The notes under the pieces were generated by a model that worked only from the letters and a program-made list of their open reading frames with translations, ran no database searches and was not told the DNA's origin. From an uncultured Acidobacteriia bacterium (GTDB lineage: Bacteria > Acidobacteriota > Terriglobia > Bryobacterales > Bryobacteraceae), in the NCBI GenBank assembly GCA_903907865.1, contig CAIVPR010000078.1, positions 1-64,000 on the forward strand: 64,000 nt of DNA, read 5' to 3'. The stretch's first letter is position 1. Every line of letters starts with the position of its first letter. Positions 17,897 through 25,534 of the stretch are shown piece after piece. A program made the position numbers and the translations under genes.

Positions 17897-19384
17897 ATGA
17901 GGTTTGCGGTCCTTGTTGGATTGTCGGCGCTCCCGTTGTGCGCCGCGACGTGCGAGAGTTTGGCGTCCAGCCTGGCGTCGCCGACAGTGGCGGTTACTTT
18001 GGCAACCCCGGTCGAGGCGGGAAAGTTCACGGTACCGGGTCCGGCTCCTGCACAGGGCCCCGGACCGTACGGGCGGCTCCCGGCATTCTGCCGAGTAGCC
18101 GCGACGTTGACCCCGTCCGCGGATTCCGACATCAGAGTCGAGATTTGGCTGCCGTTGGCCGGGTGGAACGGCAAATTGCAGGCGGTCGGGAATGGGGGCT
18201 GGGCCGGGACAATCACCTACGCCGCACTGGCGGGTGCGGTCGCCAAAGGGTATGCCGGGGTTTCCACCGACACAGGCCACTCGACGCCCGGCGGCGAGTT
18301 CGCCATGGGACATCCGGAAAAGCTGGTGGATTTCGGCTACCGGTCGGTGCATGAAATGACGGTGCTCGCGAAGGCAGCCGCGAAAGCGTTCTACGACGCC
18401 GATCCAAAACGGTCATACTGGAACGGCTGCTCCACCGGCGGTCGGCAGGGACTGATGGCGGCGCAGCGCTTCCCGGCGGATTTCGACGGAATCTTGGCGG
18501 GGGCTCCGGCGAACTACATGTCGCACTTGCAACCGTGGTCATTGTGGGTGCCGAAGGCGGTCCACGAAACGGAAGCTTCGTACATTCCTCCCGCCAAGTA
18601 TCCACTGATCCACAAGGCTGTGCTGGAAGCCTGCGACGCGCTGGACGGCGTGAAGGACGGGGTCCTTGAAAACCCGATGCGCTGCCACTTCGACCCGAAG
18701 GTATTGGAGTGCGCTGGCCCGGACACTTCGGCCTGCCTGACGACGGCACAGGTGAAGGCGGCGCGGACACTCTACGGCCCGGCCACCAACCCGCGGACGG
18801 GCGCGAAGATCTTCCCCGGCTTGGAGCCCGGCGGCGAGATGGGCTGGACAGGCTTGGCCGGTCCTCAGCCGATGGGAATCCCGGTGGACACTTTCAAGTT
18901 CGTGGTCCACAATGACAGCAACTGGGACTGGAAGACCATCGACTTCGACCGTGACGTGACGGCACTGGAGAAGAAGTTCGCGGGAGTGGTGGACGCGGTC
19001 CAGCCGGATCTGTCGCCATTCACCGGACATGGCGGGAAGCTGATCATGTACCACGGGTGGAACGACCAGTTGATCGCGCCGCGGAACAGCATCGACTACT
19101 TCAACGCGGTTTCGTACTCGTTGGGTACGGCGCGGACGGAAGCGTCGGTTAGGCTCTACATGGTGCCCGGCATGGCGCATTGCCGGGGCGGCGACGGGAC
19201 GTTCAACTTCGACATGTTGGACCAACTCGACGAATGGGTGGAGAAGGGCGTCGCGCCAGACGCGGTGGTGGCGACGAGGACGAATCCAACCCGGTCACGA
19301 CCGTTGTGCCCGTTCCCGCAAGAAGCCGTGTACAAGGGTAGCGGCTCGACCGACGACGCGACGAATTTCAGTTGCAAACCGTAG
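17897..19384 (+). CDS. Tannase/feruloyl esterase family hydrolase
   Basis: A 495-residue secreted serine esterase. A signal peptide (MRFAVLVGLSALPLCAA) precedes an alpha/beta hydrolase with the family CS-D-HC arrangement: Cys178-Ser179 (NGCSTGGRQG), the Asp in YHGWNDQLI, and His-Cys in PGMAHCRGGDG, where the two cysteines next to Ser and His form a disulfide. Relatives cleave aromatic esters of plant polymers (feruloyl, galloyl, mono-hydroxyethyl terephthalate). GGAGG five bases before ATG 17897 fixes the start. The exact ester substrate cannot be told. Confidence 0.9.
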   Translation: MRFAVLVGLSALPLCAATCESLASSLASPTVAVTLATPVEAGKFTVPGPAPAQGPGPYGRLPAFCRVAATLTPSADSDIRVEIWLPLAGWNGKLQAVGNGGWAGTITYAALAGAVAKGYAGVSTDTGHSTPGGEFAMGHPEKLVDFGYRSVHEMTVLAKAAAKAFYDADPKRSYWNGCSTGGRQGLMAAQRFPADFDGILAGAPANYMSHLQPWSLWVPKAVHETEASYIPPAKYPLIHKAVLEACDALDGVKDGVLENPMRCHFDPKVLECAGPDTSACLTTAQVKAARTLYGPATNPRTGAKIFPGLEPGGEMGWTGLAGPQPMGIPVDTFKFVVHNDSNWDWKTIDFDRDVTALEKKFAGVVDAVQPDLSPFTGHGGKLIMYHGWNDQLIAPRNSIDYFNAVSYSLGTARTEASVRLYMVPGMAHCRGGDGTFNFDMLDQLDEWVEKGVAPDAVVATRTNPTRSRPLCPFPQEAVYKGSGSTDDATNFSCKP

Positions 19385-19443
19385 TTCCCCGGATTGACGC
19401 CCCACAAACGAGCGATCGGCGAATGGCAACTGCCGTCTCTAGG

Positions 19444-21873
19444 TCACTTGCTGATGAGAAAGTAGCCTGCCCAAGCTACGGGACCACCGGCTCTTGCATT
19501 CGATGGCGACGCCCCGCGCCGTATAGCAAGCAGCTGGGCTTTTTGGAGCGCGAATGCCGAGCCCTTTCCCGGCGCGGCTCGAAGCGCCGCATAGAAATCC
19601 AGCATGAAGTTCTTCGCGCCCTCGTCGGCGATGTCCCATTGGGTAGCAAGGACACCTCCGGCCCCGGCTCCGATCCACGCCCGCGTGAGCCCCATCAACC
19701 CGGCGCTCGGGAGCGAGTCGCCTTGAGCCGAATGGCAGCCATCCAGTACGATCAAGCTGGCACTAACGGGCCGCGCCACAATTTCCTTCGGGCCCAGCAG
19801 ACCAATGCCACCGCTGGAATCAAGGCTTAGGGCAAGCATGCCCGACCGGAAATCCCCTGGAGCGCTCACCACGTGGGTGGCGAAATGCACGATGGCAGGT
19901 TTGTTCCGCATGGCATCCCGGACTCCATCCAGCGTGGCGGCGGTGCCGGTCAGAAGCCGCGACTTGCCGGCACCCCAGTTGGAAGTACATGCCTGGACCT
20001 CGTCGGCTGTGCCGGGAAGCCTGGGCAGGACGAGACCCGCCGCGCGGGAAGGTCCTTGGTAACGCTTGTCCGCCGGATTGTAGACGGGATCTCCCACGGC
20101 CAGAATACCGCCATCCAAGGGAACCGTACGACCTTGCAGCAAGAGGGCGCTTGGGATCGTCTGGATGGCCGCGCGCTCGACAAGATGTATGGCCCGCCCT
20201 TTTTCCCGGTCGGCCACCAAGGCCGCGAACGGCAGTTCGTACAGCGGCCCGTCCAGTTCCAGGAGCCAGTGCTCCTTCGCCAGGAGAGACGCGGGAACCT
20301 GCCCAAACAATTCGCCATATAGGGTGGAGGCTAAGTCGTCGGACGGATTCCCGGCTGTGATCTGTTTGCGGAATTCCGCAATCTCGGCCTTGAGATGGCC
20401 CAAGTCGGGCAGCGGCCAAGTCGCAACATGTTGCCGGTCAACGGCCCATAGCCAGGAACTGGTGGCTGTCACATGGAAACTGAACAAAACGCTGTCGGGT
20501 GCCAGCACCTTTTGAATATGGTCCAGCGGGGATTCCGCGGACGCCCCCGCCTGCGCCTCAGGGGTGGTGTCCGCCGCTTGCACCTCGATCTGCTGCAGTT
20601 GCTTTCCCACCGCGTCGGCATCCAACGCAGGTGAAGAGCCAGCAGCTGATGTGCCGGACTGGCCCAGTGCGGTCCGTTGCAGGGCCTGGTAGCGGGAAAG
20701 GAGGGTCCAGTAGTGCGGAGGAAGGCGGCTGCGCCAATCGTTCGGACTCGGGACGAGCGCACGGAGACTCCACAGCCGGTCTTGCTCGGCCACATCGAAG
20801 GTTTCGCGCAGCAGGTTGCCGTCCCCGGATCGTCGCGCGATGCGGTTGCCTGCCTCCACAAATCCTTCGTAGACGAGGTTGAGGCCGTTGGACTCGAGGG
20901 CCACCCGATCCTGGTCGGCTGGAATGATGTCGGCGCGCATGGCGTTGGCCACGCGTCGGCCTTCGCGGAAGTCCGCGAGGGCACCGGCAAAGTCTCCTTG
21001 TGATGTGCGGAACCGGCCGCGCTCCAGATATATCCCCCATCGCGGGTTGACACCCGGGGGAGCCGCGAGTGCGGCGGCGAAGAGCGCGGTGGCAGCCGCC
21101 GAGTCACCCTGACGGGCCCGCAACCTAGCCAACTGTTCCAGAATGGCGGCCACGTCGCCAATATTGTGCAGGCGTGCGATTCGCAGGGACTCGCCCAGCG
21201 CCCATTCCGCCAAGCCCGGCCTATTGGCGTCGAGACTGTGGAGGCCCAGGGTTGCCAGCGCGATCATGGCGAGTTGGAACTTGCCCTGGTCGACAAAGTC
21301 ATTGATTCCCTCGTGATAGGCCTGCTCGGAATCGTCAAACCGGTTCTGCTTTGCCAGAGCGTCCGCCAATTGGCAGCGGAGCGCGGCGCGTGTGGGAGGG
21401 TAGGCGTTGATCTCGGGGCGCGCCAAGGATTGCAACGCGATTTGAATGCTATTTGTTGGCTGGCCGATCTGGAGATAGGTGCTTGCCAGATTGTTCGCGG
21501 CACCGAAGGCCGGGCCCATTTCTCCCGACGCCTCTGCCAAGGCTTTAGACTTCTGGAAGTCGGCTACGGCGGCGCGGTATTGCCTTAGAACGAGGGAGCA
21601 GGCGCCCGTGTTGTTCCAGTACCATGCGGCCTCGCGCCTCAAGCCGCGTTTTTCAGCCAGAACCGCGACCGACCGGAAGGCTTCGCGAGCCTCGAAGTAT
21701 TTTGCGCCGCCGTAAAGCTTGACTCCAACATCGCCAAGACGACGCACTTCGGCGACCGCCCCGGTTGTTGCTGTCACGCGGCTTCCGGCGGCTCCTTTGG
21801 AGCCCGTCAGAAGGACTGCGCCGACCGACAACACGGCAAGCGTACAAATTGTTCTCGTTCGAACAGAACCCAT
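19444..21873 (-). CDS. TPR-CHAT domain putative cysteine protease, secreted
   Basis: An 809-residue protein. The N-terminus is a signal or anchor sequence (TICTLAVLSVGAVLLTG, with Cys11), followed by about eight TPR-like helix pairs (50-340; for example YFEAREAFRSVAVLAEKRGL and YRAAVADFQKSKALAEASGE), a linker, and a C-terminal CHAT (caspase-HetF-associated) domain from about 465. The catalytic dyad is visible: His667 (IVHFATHVV) and Cys713 (VLDGCHSA). CHAT proteins cleave protein targets, and TPRs usually bind the partner. A signal-like N-terminus suggests it acts in the periplasm. A separate small transcription unit with a terminator lies directly upstream. The target is unknown. Confidence 0.85.
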   Translation of the reverse strand: MGSVRTRTICTLAVLSVGAVLLTGSKGAAGSRVTATTGAVAEVRRLGDVGVKLYGGAKYFEAREAFRSVAVLAEKRGLRREAAWYWNNTGACSLVLRQYRAAVADFQKSKALAEASGEMGPAFGAANNLASTYLQIGQPTNSIQIALQSLARPEINAYPPTRAALRCQLADALAKQNRFDDSEQAYHEGINDFVDQGKFQLAMIALATLGLHSLDANRPGLAEWALGESLRIARLHNIGDVAAILEQLARLRARQGDSAAATALFAAALAAPPGVNPRWGIYLERGRFRTSQGDFAGALADFREGRRVANAMRADIIPADQDRVALESNGLNLVYEGFVEAGNRIARRSGDGNLLRETFDVAEQDRLWSLRALVPSPNDWRSRLPPHYWTLLSRYQALQRTALGQSGTSAAGSSPALDADAVGKQLQQIEVQAADTTPEAQAGASAESPLDHIQKVLAPDSVLFSFHVTATSSWLWAVDRQHVATWPLPDLGHLKAEIAEFRKQITAGNPSDDLASTLYGELFGQVPASLLAKEHWLLELDGPLYELPFAALVADREKGRAIHLVERAAIQTIPSALLLQGRTVPLDGGILAVGDPVYNPADKRYQGPSRAAGLVLPRLPGTADEVQACTSNWGAGKSRLLTGTAATLDGVRDAMRNKPAIVHFATHVVSAPGDFRSGMLALSLDSSGGIGLLGPKEIVARPVSASLIVLDGCHSAQGDSLPSAGLMGLTRAWIGAGAGGVLATQWDIADEGAKNFMLDFYAALRAAPGKGSAFALQKAQLLAIRRGASPSNARAGGPVAWAGYFLISK

Positions 21874-21914
21874 GCAAGTCTTAGAGGCCGGGAAGGTGGC
21901 GGAAGCCGTCGGAC

Positions 21915-21929
21915 GTTACCTTATGTAAC
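21915..21929. promoter_or_regulatory. Short inverted repeat upstream of CHAT gene
   Basis: GTTAC-CTTAT-GTAAC, a perfect 5-base palindrome with a 5-base spacer, 42 bases before the CHAT start codon and downstream of the micro-ORF terminator. Position fits an operator for the CHAT promoter, but the arms are short enough to occur by chance. Confidence 0.25.
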
Positions 21930-21964
21930 TTAGTCTACTACCGATTTGAGGTGCCTACAGAGAC

Positions 21965-22011
21965 AAAAAGGCGCCCGTCGCCACCGGAAAAACCCGGAGA
22001 TGACGGGCACC
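21965..22011 (-). terminator. Strong rho-independent terminator
   Basis: On the minus strand GGTGCCCGTC (22011-22002) pairs with GACGGGCGCC (21979-21970), ten base pairs with one G-T wobble, and is followed by TTTTT. The 22-base loop contains its own CCGG/CCGG hairpin around a T5. It would end a transcript from about 22.1 kb before it reaches the CHAT gene, so it either closes the micro-ORF unit or acts as an attenuator for CHAT. Confidence 0.75.
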
Positions 22012-22058
22012 TTTGCAGAACTTACCGCTCGGACTGGGAGGCCTTGTCCGGACTTGCC

Positions 22059-22112
22059 TCAGAAGCAGAGGAATCCGAAGAACTGGCCAATGATGATGAT
22101 AGGATCTGACAT
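22059..22112 (-). CDS. Putative 17-residue hydrophobic peptide
   Basis: A micro-ORF, ATG 22112 to TGA 22059, encoding MSDPIIIIGQFFGFLCF. After a polar start it is almost wholly hydrophobic, with a penultimate cysteine. GAAAGAGAG lies about 10 bases before the ATG, a usable ribosome site. The stop is followed by 47 bases and a strong terminator, so the peptide fits a self-contained short transcript. It lies immediately upstream of the CHAT protease gene. A chance ORF of 17 codons is quite possible; the terminator is what makes it worth listing. I recognise no relative. Confidence 0.35.
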   Translation of the reverse strand: MSDPIIIIGQFFGFLCF

Positions 22113-22559
22113 GTTGTTTTTGCTCTCTTTCTTCCCCCGGCCTTCTGCCGGATTTCGTGACACCAAAGTAGCGGACGAGGGTGCCATTTCCGAACCATCG
22201 TTTTCGCAACGTGTTGATTCTAAAGAGAAAAAAGAGTGAAAAAACTTGTGACTGGACTTTTGGCCAGCCCCTGGCATAGCTGTGGAGTTATATCCGCGTT
22301 GGTTCGGATAGGGCGATGGTGGCGAAACGTAGTGCGGAAGACCGGGATTGCGAGTGCTTTCGGGCCTGTTTCGAGGCCCTTACTCTCCGCCAGCAGCGCG
22401 CGGCCAGCCGCCGAGGCTGGACCCGGTAACAAGGTCGACTTCCCCGCAACTTGGTGTCGCGGGGGAGTGGGAGGAATTCAAGGGGGAAGGGAACCGTTGG
22501 AAGAAGAGCGGCGGATTGAAGCGCTGGAAGACCTTCGGATGGCCGTCCAGTGAATTCGC

Positions 22560-23336
22560 CTACGCCAAGGTCCAAGTCACCACGGTACGGCCGTCACCCT
22601 TGGAGGAAGTGAAATCCGCCGGCCGTGCTTGCCCGGCTGCGGCCACCGACAGTTTCAAGGTGTTTCCGGTACGTTCGTAGATGCCGTGTTGTAGCTTCCC
22701 GGCGTTTGGCCCTTCGGAATTGTAGATGTCGATCGCCGGGGGAAACTGCGAGCGGTCCACCGAGTATTTGGCCCGCGAGTGCACGTAGTCGCCGAACGTG
22801 ACACTCATATCGCTCCCGACGACCTTGCGTCGTGCCATCTTGAGCATCCGTTTTTCGACCGGGCGACCGTCCAAGGTGCCGGACACCATCTTCCATTCAC
22901 CCACCAACTCGAGGGCGGGCTCGAAGTCGATTGCCTTCACATCGACGGTCGGTGCCACCACGGGCGTCGTAAGATCCCCCCGGCGGAGTACTTCAAGCGC
23001 CATACCCGTGCCGGATTTCGTCTCGAACGCGGTCGGACGGGTGCTTCCACGCGTCGCCAGGCAGATGCGCCATTCGTCATCGGCCAGTTCGTAGATCCCC
23101 ACGTTGCGGTTGCCCTTTTCGGGCCCGACCGTAAAGACCAAATCGAAGGATTTCGGCGTGGCTGACGGGTCCAACTCCAGTGTGCCGTCGAAGGCCGCCC
23201 CCATACCGGTGGTGGTGAATCTGTCGCCTTGGACGTGGATCCGCCCCGACGCGAATGCGCCCGCCGGGAGTGCGCTCCCGTCCAATTCGAGTGCAACCAC
23301 GCTCCAGATGCCTTGAAGTCTCTCGATGTCGCCCAT
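22560..23336 (-). CDS. TIGR03067 domain protein, two repeats
   Basis: A 258-residue protein made of two copies of the TIGR03067 lipocalin-like domain: residues about 3-125 (RLQGIWSVVALELDGSALP ... LDPSATPKSFDLVFTVGPEKG) and about 140-258 (LVGEWKMVSGTLDGRPVEKR). The family is expanded in planctomycetes and found in Acidobacteriota; its function is not known. No signal peptide is seen. It is divergent from the oxidoreductase gene, with only about 30 bases between the two starts. Confidence 0.8.
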   Translation of the reverse strand: MGDIERLQGIWSVVALELDGSALPAGAFASGRIHVQGDRFTTTGMGAAFDGTLELDPSATPKSFDLVFTVGPEKGNRNVGIYELADDEWRICLATRGSTRPTAFETKSGTGMALEVLRRGDLTTPVVAPTVDVKAIDFEPALELVGEWKMVSGTLDGRPVEKRMLKMARRKVVGSDMSVTFGDYVHSRAKYSVDRSQFPPAIDIYNSEGPNAGKLQHGIYERTGNTLKLSVAAAGQARPADFTSSKGDGRTVVTWTLA

Positions 23337-23367
23337 GCTAGTACATTATCCATTGGAGACGACGAGT

Positions 23368-24654
23368 ATGCAAAGACGAAGCTTCCTCATCGCGGCGGCC
23401 GGGGCGACCGCCATGCGCTCATTCGGCGCGGAAAGCAAAGTACCCGTAACCGTGATCGGCCTGGGCGGTCGCGGCAACGACCACATGAACTTCCTCGCCA
23501 AAGCCCCCGAGGCCAACATCGTCGGCGTCTGCGACGTCAACCAAGCCGCGCGCGAGAAAGCGGTCGCCCTCGTGGAGCGGCTAACGGGCTCCAAGCCGAA
23601 AGCCTACAACGATATGCGGCGCGTCTTCGAAGACCGTGACGTGGCCGCCGTCACCATGGCGACCCCCAACCACTGGCACGCGCTGGGCGCGATCTGGGGC
23701 TGCCAAGCGGGGAAGGACGTCTACGTCGAGAAGCCTGCCTGCCACAACGTCTTCGAGGGGCGCAAGATGATCGAGGCTGCGGCAAAGTACAACCGGATCG
23801 TCCAAGTCGGCTCCCAGGGGCGGAGCCTCGAATTCCGGCGTCAGGCGATTGCCGAACTGCATGGCGGTGTCCTCGGCAAGCTCTACATGGCGAAGGGTCT
23901 CTGCTTCAAGCGCCGTGTGTCGATTGGCAAGGCGGCCACGGAGCCGGTGCCGCTGGGTATCGACTGGGACACATTCCTCGGACCAGCCCCGATGCGCCCG
24001 TTCACTTGGAACCGCTTCCGCTACAACTGGCACTGGTTCTGGGACACAGGCAACGGCGACATCGGCAACCAAGGCGCGCACGAGATGGATTTTGCGCGCT
24101 GGGCGATGGGAAAGGACCTGCCGACAACAGTCGTCTCGACCGGCGGCAAGTATGCCTACGACGACGAACAGGAGACTCCGAACACGCAGCTCGCAACCTA
24201 CAGCTACGGCGATTCGGAGATCGTGTTCGAGGTGCGGGGCCTGCCGACGCAGCCCGAGGAGAACGTGATGGTCGGCGACCTGGTTTACGGGGTGGACGGG
24301 ATGATGGCGGTGGACGCGACCGGCTACCGGATCTACCGACCGGACGCAAATGCGCCGGGCAAGATGGTGCTGGAGAAGACCGTCGCGGCCCCGCCGTCCG
24401 GCGGAGGCGACACGGTCCCGCATTTTTCGAATTTCCTGCAGGCGGTGCAGTCGCGGCGCAAGGAGGATCTCCACGTTCCGGTGGAGGAAGGCGTGAAGTC
24501 GGCCACGCTGTGCCATCTGGCGAACGCGAGCTACCGGGTCGGACGGAGTTTGAAGTTTGATCCGGCGGCTTGGACGCATCCGGGTGACGCCGAAGCGAAT
24601 GCCTTGCTAACCCGGAAATATCGCGTGCCCTATGTGGTGCCGCAAAAGGTGTAG
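23368..24654 (+). CDS. Gfo/Idh/MocA family oxidoreductase, exported
   Basis: A 428-residue NAD(P)-dependent sugar oxidoreductase. The N-terminus MQRRSFLIAAAGATAMRSFG is a short twin-arginine-like or lipoprotein-like export signal common to this family in Acidobacteriota. It is followed by VPVTVIGLGGRGNDH (dinucleotide loop), TPNHWHALGA and VEKPACHN (catalytic Lys in EKP). GNQGAHEMDFARWAMG is the substrate-side GxxxHxxD motif. The specific sugar is unknown. ATG 23368 follows the divergent TIGR03067 gene. Confidence 0.88.
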   Translation: MQRRSFLIAAAGATAMRSFGAESKVPVTVIGLGGRGNDHMNFLAKAPEANIVGVCDVNQAAREKAVALVERLTGSKPKAYNDMRRVFEDRDVAAVTMATPNHWHALGAIWGCQAGKDVYVEKPACHNVFEGRKMIEAAAKYNRIVQVGSQGRSLEFRRQAIAELHGGVLGKLYMAKGLCFKRRVSIGKAATEPVPLGIDWDTFLGPAPMRPFTWNRFRYNWHWFWDTGNGDIGNQGAHEMDFARWAMGKDLPTTVVSTGGKYAYDDEQETPNTQLATYSYGDSEIVFEVRGLPTQPEENVMVGDLVYGVDGMMAVDATGYRIYRPDANAPGKMVLEKTVAAPPSGGGDTVPHFSNFLQAVQSRRKEDLHVPVEEGVKSATLCHLANASYRVGRSLKFDPAAWTHPGDAEANALLTRKYRVPYVVPQKV

Positions 24655-24691
24655 CCGCCCGCTACAATTGTGTTTCGCATGACGGGTGAAT

Positions 24692-25534
24692 ATGAGGGTT
24701 GAGATCGACGGAATCACGCTGCACTTGGCGCATCCGGATGTCCTGCCGACCAGATGGGTCGGACAGGAGGATTTGATGCGGCAATTGCTGGCCGCCTGGA
24801 TGGTGGTCGGCGCGGCCGATGTACCCATGAGTCCGCGATTGGTGGGCAAGCCGGGTGTCGGCAAGACGACACTGGCCTATGCGGCGGCCACCCGGCTCGG
24901 CCAAGAGGTCTTCATCATGCAGGCGACGCTGGACACTCGTCCGGAAGACCTGCTGGTGACGCCGGTGCTGGAAGGCGCAGGGAAGCTTCGGTACGTGGCG
25001 TCCCCTCTGGTGAGCGCCATGATCCGGGGCGGCATCGCGATCCTCGACGAAGGCAACCGCATGAGCGAAAAAAGCTGGGCCAGCCTCGCTCCGCTGCTCG
25101 ACAACCGCCGCTACGTGGAGAGCATCGTGGCGGGCGTCAAGATCCACGCCCACCCGCAGTTCCGGCTCGTCACAACGATGAATGACGACGCCTCGACGTT
25201 CGAACTGCCCGAATACATCCACTCGCGGCTCCAGCCGCAGATCCTGATCGACTTCCCCGAGAAGGAGGAGGAGTACCGGATTCTCAAGGAAAACCTGCCC
25301 TTCGCCGAGGAGCATGTCCTAAAGTACGTGGCCGATTTCCTCGAGCAGGCCCACGCCGCCGACGAGCGCTACAGCGTGCGCGACGGCATCAACATCGCCC
25401 GCTACGCCACCAAGCTTTCGGCCTTCGCCACCGAGCCGGTGCACGAACGGCTGGCGCTGGAGACGGCGGTGCTGCAGACCCTGGGCGCGGAGGCGATCCG
25501 GTATGCCCGGAGACACCGGCACGTCATTTCCTGA
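24692..25534 (+). CDS. MoxR-type AAA+ ATPase
   Basis: A 280-residue AAA+ ATPase. Walker A is GKPGVGKTT (52-60), Walker B AILDEGNR (116-123) with Asp119-Glu120, sensor 1 is TTMND (161-165), and the arginine-finger candidate is Arg179 in IHSRLQP. The order and lack of extra domains fit MoxR-group ATPases, which remodel or insert cofactors into partner proteins. The classic partner is a von Willebrand A protein, which is absent here. The 3' end overlaps the next gene by 32 bases, so the two are one unit. An in-frame GTG at 24686 is an alternative start. Confidence 0.85.
   Translation: MRVEIDGITLHLAHPDVLPTRWVGQEDLMRQLLAAWMVVGAADVPMSPRLVGKPGVGKTTLAYAAATRLGQEVFIMQATLDTRPEDLLVTPVLEGAGKLRYVASPLVSAMIRGGIAILDEGNRMSEKSWASLAPLLDNRRYVESIVAGVKIHAHPQFRLVTTMNDDASTFELPEYIHSRLQPQILIDFPEKEEEYRILKENLPFAEEHVLKYVADFLEQAHAADERYSVRDGINIARYATKLSAFATEPVHERLALETAVLQTLGAEAIRYARRHRHVIS

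Larger units (their letters stand above)
21874..22559 (+). other. 686-base region without a conventional gene
   Basis: Lies between the CHAT gene and a TIGR03067 gene, both on the minus strand. It holds, on the minus strand, a 17-codon micro-ORF and its terminator (listed separately), and a short inverted repeat near the CHAT start. Bases 22113-22559 have frames with rare ATA, CGA and TTA codons and no protein-like composition, so I see no further gene there. On the minus strand AT-rich tracts near 22200-22240 could carry a promoter for the micro-ORF, but no convincing -35/-10 pair stands out. Confidence 0.5.

Noticed and set aside
21946-22239. A plus-strand 97-codon frame opposite the micro-ORF
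   Set aside because: It runs through the terminator hairpin and has no ribosome site or protein-like composition.
22236-22553. A plus-strand frame beginning MKKLVTGLL after a purine-rich stretch
   Set aside because: The start looks attractive, but the codons that follow (ATA, CGA, TTA) are unlike the rest of the window and the product has no fold-like pattern.
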